A DNA stretch of 6,067 nt from Acidobacteriaceae bacterium (lineage in GTDB: Bacteria; Acidobacteriota; Terriglobia; Terriglobales; Acidobacteriaceae): the NCBI GenBank assembly GCA_003152795.1, contig PMBA01000419.1, positions 1-6,067 on the forward strand, written 5' to 3'. The translations under genes were made by a program, and so were the position numbers. The notes below the pieces were generated by a model, which was not told the origin of the DNA, searched no databases, and saw only the letters and a list, made by a program, of their open reading frames with translations. Of this stretch, positions 1 through 5,657 are shown one piece after another; position 1 is the stretch's first letter, and each line of letters starts with the position of its first letter.

Positions 1-1
1 A

Positions 2-46
2 GGATCTGTCGAACGAAGATCTGCCGAACGAACGTCTGCCGCCGCC
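2..46 (+). repeat. Degenerate 15-bp tandem repeat at the left edge, coding for a pentapeptide repeat
   Basis: Bases 2-16 and 17-31 match at 13 of 15 positions (core ATCTG-C/T-CGAACGA). A third unit, 32-46, matches only in its middle (TCTGCCG). In the gene's frame they encode GSVER, RSAER and TSAAA. More units may lie left of the window. It is probably a low-complexity linker between the signal peptide and the first folded domain. Confidence 0.5.
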
Positions 47-3000
47 AGGTCGCTCTCTTCGAATGCGCTGGCGCTGCCGCTGTTCTTCGAGCCGAATCAG
101 GGTCAGACCGCCGCTCCGGTCAAGTTCCTCGCCCGCGGCGCCGGATATGGGCTGTTTCTGACGGCCGACGAAGCCGTGCTCGAGCTCCAGCCACCGGCCG
201 TCAGGCATCAACCGTCACTCGCCGGTTCTCAGCCGGCTTCCCGGTCGGTGATTCAGATGCGCCTGGAGGGAGCCAACCCATCGGCTCGGGTCTCAGGGGC
301 TTCGCCCTTGCCGGGCAAGAGCAGCTATTTTATCGGCAACGATCCTTCCCGGTGGCATCGCGACATTCCGCAGTTTGCCCGGGTGCAGTATCAGGCGGTT
401 TATCCCGGAGTCGACCTGGTCTACTACGGCGACCAGGGACAACTGGAATACGATTTCCGGGTAGCGCCCGGCGCCGACGCGAACCAGATTGCGCTGAGCT
501 TCAAGGGCGCTTCCGCCCACATTGCTACAGCGGAATCCGGCGACCTCGTCCTCTCCACCCCGAACGGAGACATTCGCTTTCACGCGCCTCACGTCTATCA
601 GTCGGCCGCGCCCGGTTCCGGCAGAGCCCCCGCCAATGCCGAGCAGACGATCCCCAGCGGTTTCCGCCAACTGGCGGACAACAAAATCGGATTTGCCATC
701 GGAGCTTACGACCACAGCCGCGAACTGGTTATCGACCCGGTGCTGAATTACTCGACGTATCTGGGTGGATCGAAGGACGAATCGTTCGTGAGCGTTGCCA
801 TCGGCCCCGACAGCAATATTTATCTCGCGGGATCGACCATGTCGCAGGACTTCCCGCTGAGCGTGACCGGCACACCGTTCCAGGCGACGAATGCCGGGGC
901 GCAGAACGTTTTTATTGCGGTCATCAATCCGGGGCTGCAGCCGAGCGCCTTGCAACTGGTGTACGCGACCTATCTTGGCGGTTCGGGTTCCGATTCCGCG
1001 GCCGGAATAGCGGTGAGTTCCAACACCGACCAGTCGGGAACGGGCTACGACGTCTACGTCGCAGGCACGACCACTTCATCGAACTTCCCGACAAATGGCG
1101 CCCTGGCTGGGTTTGAGGCGACGGCGCCGACGGCCGGGACGCACGGCTTTGTTACGAGGCTGAATCTGGGAACCAACACCCTCCGATACTCCACCTACCT
1201 CGCAGGAACAAATGCGGCAGGCAATGCATCAGATACGGTCACCGGTCTGGCAATCGATACCCATGGTGACGCGTTTGTAACCGGGACCACGACCTCGACG
1301 GACGGCGCGAGCAGTGGATTCCCCGCCAGTGCCAATGGATACCAACAGGCATCGTATGCACCGTTTCAGTTCTTTGCGAGCAAGATCGACACCAAGGAAT
1401 CCGGCACCACCAGCATGCTCTACTCCACCTATTTCGGCGGCGGAAACCCGCAGACCGGACAAACCAAGGGCGGCGGTGTGGCCGTCGACACCGGCGGAAA
1501 TATGTACATTACCGGCGGAACGAATTTTCTGCCGGTGGCGGGACCGAACCCGGGCCAGGCTGCATTCCCACTCCTGAATGCCCAGCAGAGCTGTCTCGAC
1601 GAGGTCGGCAAGATCACTTGCACCACCGGATTTAACACCAACCCGCTGGATGCTTTCGTGGCCAAGATCAACCCAAACGCTTTCACCACGGCGTCGCTTA
1701 TTTATTCGACCTATGTAGGCGGGTCGGGCGACGATATTGGTTATGGCATAGCGGTGGATAATTCGTCGAACGCTTACATTACGGGATCGACCTACTCCAC
1801 CGATTTCATTCCCTCGGCGCTGGCCCTCAAAGCTTTCCAGCCGTGTCTCAACAATGCCGTGTATAACCCGGCTAACACGCCGCCCTGCCCCCCCAGTTCC
1901 GCCAAGGACGCCTTCATCGCCGAGATTGTCAACGAGACGACGGGCGGTGCCGTCTTCCCGATCAACTACGCCACTTATATTGGAGGCTCGGCCGACGATA
2001 GCGGCCAGGCGATTGTCGCGGATTCGGTGCAGGGAGCGCACGTGACCGGCTGGACTGGGTCCGTCGACCTGCCCGTGACCCCGAATACCTACCAGGCAAA
2101 CAACGGCGGTGGCGTCGACGCTTTTGTCGGGCTGATTCTGATTACCGAGTCGGGACAAGGCGCCGGGGATTACCTTACTTATCTTGGCGGTGAGGGTTCG
2201 GATTATGGCACGGGTATTGCGCTCGATGCGCTGAACGCGACCTACGTCGCGGGCACTACGCAGTCGGCGCATTTTCCCACGATGAATCCCTACCAGGCAC
2301 AGCTGAATGGTGGTTCGCAGGATGCGTTTGTCAGCAAGATTGGCGCGAAAAGCGGACTCACCTTGACGCAACCCACCACCAGTCCGTCGCCCAATCCGGC
2401 TCCTGCCGGAGGTTTGGTGACGTTTACTTTTAACATCACCAACATCGGACCCGATACGGCCACGCTGGTGAACTTTGACGCGATTCTTCCCGCCACTGGG
2501 ATCACCGCAACCCACAGCGCTACGGTTATTAGCGGCTCGGGAGCCTGCACCGTGCAAGGATTGACCGTCGGTTGCAACATTGCAACCCTGGCGGTCAATG
2601 CCGTGGCCGAAGTGCAAATCGTCGTGACGCCGTCAATCCCAGTCCTGAACCAGCAACTCACCATCGTCGGCACCGCCACCGCCAACAACAGCGGCGTGGT
2701 TGCGGGACCGCTCGCCGAGACCGCGAATGTCGTCGACTTCAACATCGCGGCTTCCACCCCGGCGCCCATTAATGCCGGCGACCCGCCCGCCGTCATCACC
2801 ATTACGTTTTGTCCCACTCCCACGAGTGATCAATATGGCGGCTACATCGGCATCATCACGCCCAGCCAAACCACGTTGCCTGCGATGGTGACCGCAACCA
2901 CTCCGACCTTCAACCCCACGACCGTGACGCTGGCGGGGAGCGCATGCGCAACCACCGCACTCAGCATCGCTACGCTGGCCCGTCCGGTGAATACAGGCAG

Positions 3001-3283
3001 CCTGCTGCGCCGCGGTTCGCTCTACGCGGCCTGGCTTCCGATCGGCGGTCTGAGCCTGGTCGGACTTGGCGTCGGCGCCAGTCGCAAACGTCGACGCTGG
3101 CTGGCCGCAGCCGTCCTCTGCCTGATCGCGGGCGCCATGCTGGTGCAGGCAGGCTGTGGATCGTCCAGCAGTAGCACCACCTCCACCGGGGGCACACAGG
3201 CTGGAAACTACGCCATCACGATCACCGGCTCCTCGGGAACCGGGGGATCGCACAACACGCAGGTGGTACTTGTAGTGCATTAA
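2..3283 (+). CDS. Exported SBBP-repeat beta-propeller protein with DUF11-like and Ig-like C-terminal domains (5' truncated)
   Basis: The reading frame is open from base 2 to the TAA at 3281-3283, giving 1093 residues. The start and signal peptide lie left of the window. A GTG at 176 is inside the conserved N-terminal domain and is not a credible start. Domains, numbering from the first codon: a short Glu/Arg pentapeptide repeat (1-15); the N-terminal domain typical of SBBP proteins (about 25-246), opening with LPLFFEPNQGQT and including YPGVDLVYYG, LEYDFRVAPGAD and ELVIDPVLNYSTYLGG; seven SBBP blades (about 248-780), each with a Y-x-T-Y-x-x-G core and mostly ending near a DAFV-type strand; a DUF11-like domain (about 786-883) with Cys849 and Cys858; then an Ig-like segment interrupted by a two-helix cassette with RKRRR (1028-1032) and LVQAGC (Cys1052). 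Seven blades fit a closed propeller. It is probably outside the cytoplasm, attached to the envelope or released. The molecular function of the family is unknown to me. A terminator follows directly, so it is transcribed separately from the next genes. Confidence 0.9.
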   Translation, partial: GSVERRSAERTSAAARSLSSNALALPLFFEPNQGQTAAPVKFLARGAGYGLFLTADEAVLELQPPAVRHQPSLAGSQPASRSVIQMRLEGANPSARVSGASPLPGKSSYFIGNDPSRWHRDIPQFARVQYQAVYPGVDLVYYGDQGQLEYDFRVAPGADANQIALSFKGASAHIATAESGDLVLSTPNGDIRFHAPHVYQSAAPGSGRAPANAEQTIPSGFRQLADNKIGFAIGAYDHSRELVIDPVLNYSTYLGGSKDESFVSVAIGPDSNIYLAGSTMSQDFPLSVTGTPFQATNAGAQNVFIAVINPGLQPSALQLVYATYLGGSGSDSAAGIAVSSNTDQSGTGYDVYVAGTTTSSNFPTNGALAGFEATAPTAGTHGFVTRLNLGTNTLRYSTYLAGTNAAGNASDTVTGLAIDTHGDAFVTGTTTSTDGASSGFPASANGYQQASYAPFQFFASKIDTKESGTTSMLYSTYFGGGNPQTGQTKGGGVAVDTGGNMYITGGTNFLPVAGPNPGQAAFPLLNAQQSCLDEVGKITCTTGFNTNPLDAFVAKINPNAFTTASLIYSTYVGGSGDDIGYGIAVDNSSNAYITGSTYSTDFIPSALALKAFQPCLNNAVYNPANTPPCPPSSAKDAFIAEIVNETTGGAVFPINYATYIGGSADDSGQAIVADSVQGAHVTGWTGSVDLPVTPNTYQANNGGGVDAFVGLILITESGQGAGDYLTYLGGEGSDYGTGIALDALNATYVAGTTQSAHFPTMNPYQAQLNGGSQDAFVSKIGAKSGLTLTQPTTSPSPNPAPAGGLVTFTFNITNIGPDTATLVNFDAILPATGITATHSATVISGSGACTVQGLTVGCNIATLAVNAVAEVQIVVTPSIPVLNQQLTIVGTATANNSGVVAGPLAETANVVDFNIAASTPAPINAGDPPAVITITFCPTPTSDQYGGYIGIITPSQTTLPAMVTATTPTFNPTTVTLAGSACATTALSIATLARPVNTGSLLRRGSLYAAWLPIGGLSLVGLGVGASRKRRRWLAAAVLCLIAGAMLVQAGCGSSSSSTTSTGGTQAGNYAITITGSSGTGGSHNTQVVLVVH
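743..2343 (+). repeat. Seven SBBP beta-propeller blade repeats within the large exported protein
   Basis: Blade starts, judged from the Y-S/A-T-Y-x-G-G core, are at about 743, 956, 1181, 1415, 1697, 1961 and 2165. The blades are 204-282 bases apart. The core is followed by a G-I-A-V-D-like strand, a Y-V-A/T-G-T-T strand and, in most blades, an F-P turn. They have diverged at the nucleotide level, so recombination between units should be rare. Blades 4 and 5 are the longest because of inserted loops, each containing two cysteines (codons at 1592 and 1619; 1844 and 1886). Confidence 0.85.
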
Positions 3284-3304
3284 GGCGGTGCCGTTCTTTC
3301 AGGC

Positions 3305-3332
3305 AAGCCTCCGCTCCGGCGGAGGCTTTTTT
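3305..3332 (+). terminator. Rho-independent terminator of the SBBP gene
   Basis: A perfect 10-bp stem is formed by AAGCCTCCGC (3305-3314) and GCGGAGGCTT (3319-3328), with a TCCG tetraloop. The run of six T at 3327-3332 overlaps the stem end. It begins 21 bases after the TAA of the SBBP gene, and no other gene lies between. Confidence 0.93.
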
Positions 3333-3446
3333 CATGAGCCCGAAGAGACGGGGTTGCCGCGACTGCGTTTGTTGGCGCGCCCCCCGAAGGAATACACAGC
3401 CAGGAAGGCCCGAGCTAACCCAATGCAAACACTGGCAATCGAGTTC

Positions 3447-3474
3447 TTGACAATATTGCAAATTGAGATATTAT
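3447..3474 (+). promoter_or_regulatory. Sigma-70-type promoter of the regulator-NfeD-flotillin operon
   Basis: There is a consensus -35 box TTGACA (3447-3452), a 16-bp spacer, and a -10 box TATTAT (3469-3474, five of six to consensus). The region is strikingly AT-rich compared with its surroundings. Transcription would begin near 3480-3483, leaving a leader of only about 10-13 bases before the ATG at 3493. The 8-bp palindrome CAATATTG (3451-3458) overlaps the end of the -35 box. The call is from sequence only. Confidence 0.7.
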
Positions 3475-3492
3475 TATCGCGATTTGGGATAT
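3461..3492 (+). promoter_or_regulatory. Candidate operator: direct repeat with 21-bp phasing over the -10 box and leader
   Basis: AATTGAGATAT (3461-3471) and ATTTGGGATAT (3482-3492) match at 9 of 11 positions, and their starts are 21 bp apart, two helical turns. The first copy overlaps the -10 box. The second fills the leader right up to the start codon, including the only purine-rich stretch that could serve as a ribosome binding site. This arrangement would suit autorepression by the adjacent XRE regulator. Some similarity is expected by chance in AT-rich DNA, so the call is tentative. Confidence 0.4.
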
Positions 3493-4002
3493 ATGACGCT
3501 GGGCGAAAAAATTCGGTATCTCCGCGAGGTCGAAGGTTCGCTCCGCGGCATGAATCGTCCTCTCACGCAACAGGAGTTGATGAAGGGCATTCGAGCCGAG
3601 ACGGGCAAGACCATCAGCCAGTCCTACCTGTCGCAGATCGAGGGTGGCAGGCGTCCGCATATGACGCAGTCCTCGCGCACTCTGCTGGCGCGCTTCTTCA
3701 AGGTGCACCCGGGTTTTCTGGTCGACGATCCGGAGGGTTATCACACCGAACTGGTTTCCGACCTGCGCACCACCGAAGGTCAGCTCGATGTGTGGTTGCT
3801 GCAAGGGTCGGAGCGTTTCGCCAGCGACCCGGAGGTAAGTGAAGTGCTGATCAAAGTGGCGCGCGACAAGGACACTCGGCGCTGCGTGCTGCTGCTCGGC
3901 GAAATTCTGAATACGCCGGGGCTGGCCGACCGGCTGTTCGAAGCGCTGCGTCCGGAACCGGCGCGGACCGCGAGCGATGCGCCCAGGAGACGAAATTCAT
4001 GA
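3493..4002 (+). CDS. XRE-family helix-turn-helix transcriptional regulator, EspR-like
   Basis: This is a 169-residue cytoplasmic DNA-binding protein, probably the regulator of its own operon. The helix-turn-helix domain spans about residues 3-76: LGEKIRYLRE forms the first helix, LTQQELMKGI the second, and SQSYLSQIEGGRR (42-54) the recognition helix and following turn. FFKVHPGFLVDD (68-79) closes the domain. The layout, with the long first loop and the YLSQ...FF...F.DD pattern, resembles mycobacterial EspR more than minimal Cro/CI repressors; that is a family resemblance judged by eye. Residues 95-155 are predicted helical and may mediate dimerisation; the tail is Arg/Pro-rich. The ATG at 3493 is preferred over an in-frame TTG at 3463, because the TTG start would place the -10 box inside the coding region. 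Only a weak GGGAT precedes the ATG. The TGA overlaps the next gene's ATG. Target and signal are unknown. Confidence 0.88.
   Translation: MTLGEKIRYLREVEGSLRGMNRPLTQQELMKGIRAETGKTISQSYLSQIEGGRRPHMTQSSRTLLARFFKVHPGFLVDDPEGYHTELVSDLRTTEGQLDVWLLQGSERFASDPEVSEVLIKVARDKDTRRCVLLLGEILNTPGLADRLFEALRPEPARTASDAPRRRNS
3985..3990 (+). promoter_or_regulatory. Ribosome binding site of the NfeD-like gene, inside the regulator gene
   Basis: AGGAGA lies 8 bases before the ATG at 3999. It sits within the last codons of the regulator gene and supports the ATGA-overlap start of the next gene, so translation of the two is probably coupled. Confidence 0.75.
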
Positions 4003-4622
4003 ACTGGTCCGATTTTTATCTGACCTGTTTCGCCATCGGCTTTCTGCTGAGCGCGATATCGTTCATTGCCGGCGGACTGCGCTGGCACCTGCATCTGCCG
4101 CACTTTCCGCATGGCGGCCATATTGGCGGTGGCGCCGGACACGCACCGGTGGGCCAGGGAAGCGGGGACAATGGCGCGGCGGCGCATGCGGGTCATCAGG
4201 CGCCGGTGTCGCCATTCAACTTCGTGACGTTGACGGCGTTTCTCGCCTGGTTCGGAGGGACGGGCTACCTGGTCACGCGCTTCTCGAGCATATGGTTCGC
4301 GCTCGGCTTGATGATCGCCATGGCAGCAGGACTCATCGGCGCCGCCATCGTCTTCCTGTTCCTCACGCGGGTCCTGATCTCGCACGAAGAGAACATGGAC
4401 TCCGCCGACTACGAGATGGTCGGAGTGCTGGGACGAATCTCAATGCCAATCCGCGAAAACGGCACCGGCGAAATTATTTACTCGCAGGCCGGAACACGCC
4501 GAACCTGTGGGGCGCGAAGCGAGAACGGCAGCGTTCTTGAAAAAGGCGCCGAAGTAATGGTGCAGCGCTACGAAAAAGGCATTGCCTACGTCAAGCGCTG
4601 GGAGGAAGTGAGTGGTGAGTAG
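3999..4622 (+). CDS. NfeD/YuaF-like membrane protein with C-terminal OB-fold and His/Gly-rich loop
   Basis: The 207-residue protein is a likely membrane partner of the flotillin encoded two genes downstream. A first membrane helix spans residues 7-26. A loop (28-72) follows that is rich in Gly and holds eight His (30, 32, 35, 38, 41, 48, 63, 66). Two further helices lie at about 75-93 and 98-127. Residues 136-203 form the NfeD-type OB-fold: VGVLGRI, PIRENGTGEI, the A-x-S turn near 172-174, then LEKGAEVMV and GIAYVKRWE strands. NfeD proteins are typically encoded beside SPFH proteins; YuaF and FloT of Bacillus subtilis are the closest described arrangement by architecture. The start overlaps the stop of the regulator gene as ATGA and has a good ribosome binding site. 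The His-rich loop is unusual to my knowledge and could bind metal; that is inference. No ClpP-like protease domain is present, so this is the short NfeD class. Confidence 0.87.
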   Translation: MNWSDFYLTCFAIGFLLSAISFIAGGLRWHLHLPHFPHGGHIGGGAGHAPVGQGSGDNGAAAHAGHQAPVSPFNFVTLTAFLAWFGGTGYLVTRFSSIWFALGLMIAMAAGLIGAAIVFLFLTRVLISHEENMDSADYEMVGVLGRISMPIRENGTGEIIYSQAGTRRTCGARSENGSVLEKGAEVMVQRYEKGIAYVKRWEEVSGE

Positions 4623-4626
4623 AAAG

Positions 4627-4666
4627 CTGAAACCTTGAAACTTTGAAACCTTGAAACTCTGAAACC
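4627..4666 (+). repeat. Five tandem 8-bp units (YTGAAACY) between the NfeD-like and DUF1648 genes
   Basis: The units are CTGAAACC (4627-4634), TTGAAACT (4635-4642), TTGAAACC (4643-4650), TTGAAACT (4651-4658) and CTGAAACC (4659-4666). TGAAAC is invariant, and only the outer pyrimidines vary. The last bases alternate C/T in a symmetric CC, CT, CC, CT, CC series. The array fills most of the 53-base gap, starting four bases after the NfeD stop and ending nine bases before the next ATG. No ribosome binding site is visible between it and that ATG. Confidence 0.9.
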
Positions 4667-4675
4667 TGGCTTTTT

Positions 4676-5584
4676 ATGCATCGTCGAATCTTTCAACTCG
4701 CAACTGTTTTCCTGTGGCTGGCGCTGCCCCTGGTCGCGCTCCAGTACCGGCAGGTTTGGGACCAGCTGCCGGCCCACGTGGCCACGCATTTCAACGCCGC
4801 TGGCCAGGCTAATGGCTGGATGTCGCGCGAGCAGGCAATCAGGTTTGGGGTAGGATTCATGGCATTGCTGCTGGCGATCTTCACTCCTATTCTGTTTTAC
4901 ATGAACCGGAGGCGGACGGATGCGTTTTCCTGGGCGATGCTCATTTTCTGCGCACTCGTTCTGGGATTCATGATCGAGGTGAATCGAGGCATCGTGAACT
5001 ACAACCTGCACGGCACGTCTGCGCTGCCGGCGACGATGCTGCTCGCGCTCCCCATCGCGCTGCTCTTGCTGATCGCGATTTACATCGCATCCCGGCGTGA
5101 ACCCGCCCTGCCCTCCAGCGGTTCTTTGGCAACGGATCTTCTGGCGGAAGAGACGCACTCGGGACGAATTTTCACTCTGCTCATTCTGCCCGCCATCGTC
5201 GGACCGGCCATTGCCGCCGCATTAGTGCCGGTCCCAGCCTTGCGTCTTTCGATGGTTGTCGCCGGATTGATCGGATTTGCCACCATCGCCGCCGCCTGGA
5301 GCGGATTCCACTACCGTTTTCTCCGTCACGGAGTGGAGATTCGCGCCCTCGGTTTCCGTCTGCGTTCCATCCCCAGGCAACAGATCCAAAGTTATGCTCC
5401 CGAATCCTGGAGCGCGTGCCGCGGCTATGGAATTCGCGGCATCGGCAAAACTCGCGCCTACGTGTGGGGCAACAAGGTCGTCCACATCAAGACTTCGACC
5501 GGCGACGTTTTCCTGGGGCACAGCGATCCCGAGAGGATCGTCCGCGACCTCGATATGGTGACAGGTATTGTGACGCGCGGTTAG
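4676..5584 (+). CDS. DUF1648 membrane protein with C-terminal bacterial-PH-like domain
   Basis: The protein has 302 residues and probably six membrane helices (about 8-23, 54-76, 84-101, 117-138, 165-186 and 191-210). The DUF1648 signature follows the first helix: LPAHVATHFNAAGQANGWMS (31-50), with the HFN-x-x-G and GW elements that identify the family. After the sixth helix, residues 212-300 look like a bacterial PH-type domain: the strand IEIR-like 220-224, IPRQQI (232-237), GYGIRGIG (250-257), and VVHIKTSTGDVFLG followed by DPERIV. The ATG at 4676 is the only reasonable start, because the frame is closed upstream by the TGA at 4652-4654. However, no Shine-Dalgarno sequence precedes it. DUF1648 also occurs in SdpI-type immunity and signalling membrane proteins, but the biochemical role is unknown. 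Its place between the NfeD and flotillin genes suggests a membrane-organisation or envelope-stress role (inference). Confidence 0.85.
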   Translation: MHRRIFQLATVFLWLALPLVALQYRQVWDQLPAHVATHFNAAGQANGWMSREQAIRFGVGFMALLLAIFTPILFYMNRRRTDAFSWAMLIFCALVLGFMIEVNRGIVNYNLHGTSALPATMLLALPIALLLLIAIYIASRREPALPSSGSLATDLLAEETHSGRIFTLLILPAIVGPAIAAALVPVPALRLSMVVAGLIGFATIAAAWSGFHYRFLRHGVEIRALGFRLRSIPRQQIQSYAPESWSACRGYGIRGIGKTRAYVWGNKVVHIKTSTGDVFLGHSDPERIVRDLDMVTGIVTRG

Positions 5585-5647
5585 AGGCCGCGAGAGTCCC
5601 GCTCATCGCAAAATGCGCGTTCAGTGGGGCACCCTAACGATTTTTTC

Positions 5648-5653
5648 AGGAGG
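5648..5653 (+). promoter_or_regulatory. Ribosome binding site of the flotillin gene
   Basis: A full AGGAGG is placed only 4 bases before the ATG at 5658, closer than usual. It is preceded by a run of six T (5641-5646). The next in-frame ATG (5676) is 22 bases away, which supports 5658 as the start. Confidence 0.8.
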
Positions 5654-5657
5654 CGAT

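Noticed and set aside
293..955. Minus-strand open frame of 220 codons antisense to the N-terminal domain
   Set aside because: It has no domain signature and lies entirely opposite a conserved plus-strand domain, so it is a codon-bias shadow.
1888..1894. Run of seven C inside the SBBP gene as a phase-variation site
   Set aside because: The frame is intact on both sides and a single C7 tract is expected in a GC-rich gene; no further evidence of variability.
1229..2617. Long minus-strand open frame (462 codons) antisense to the SBBP gene
   Set aside because: It is a shadow of the high-GC coding frame: Arg/Gly-rich, no recognisable domain, and the plus-strand frame carries clear SBBP repeats throughout.
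3374..3381. 8-bp palindrome GGCGCGCC in the intergenic gap
   Set aside because: It is isolated, GC-rich and likely a chance palindrome, not associated with the promoter.
3463..3492. TTG at 3463 as start of the regulator, adding ten residues
   Set aside because: The extension overlaps the -10 box and the candidate operator; the ATG at 3493 begins exactly where the family homology begins.
3288..3842. Plus-strand open frame of 184 codons overlapping the terminator and regulator gene
   Set aside because: It runs through the terminator and promoter and overlaps the XRE frame; no motif and no ribosome binding site.
3977..4540. Alternative plus-strand frame overlapping the NfeD-like gene
   Set aside because: Arg-rich composition with no domain; the overlapping frame has membrane helices and the NfeD OB-fold.
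4627..4666. CRISPR-like repeat, because of the GAAAC core
   Set aside because: The units are contiguous 8-mers without spacers, and no cas gene is present.
5607..5646. Possible attenuator before the flotillin gene (CGCA-AAA-TGCG hairpin, CGTT/AACG pair, six T)
   Set aside because: The stems are only 3-4 bp with internal loops, so a functional terminator is unlikely; the T run may simply precede the ribosome binding site.
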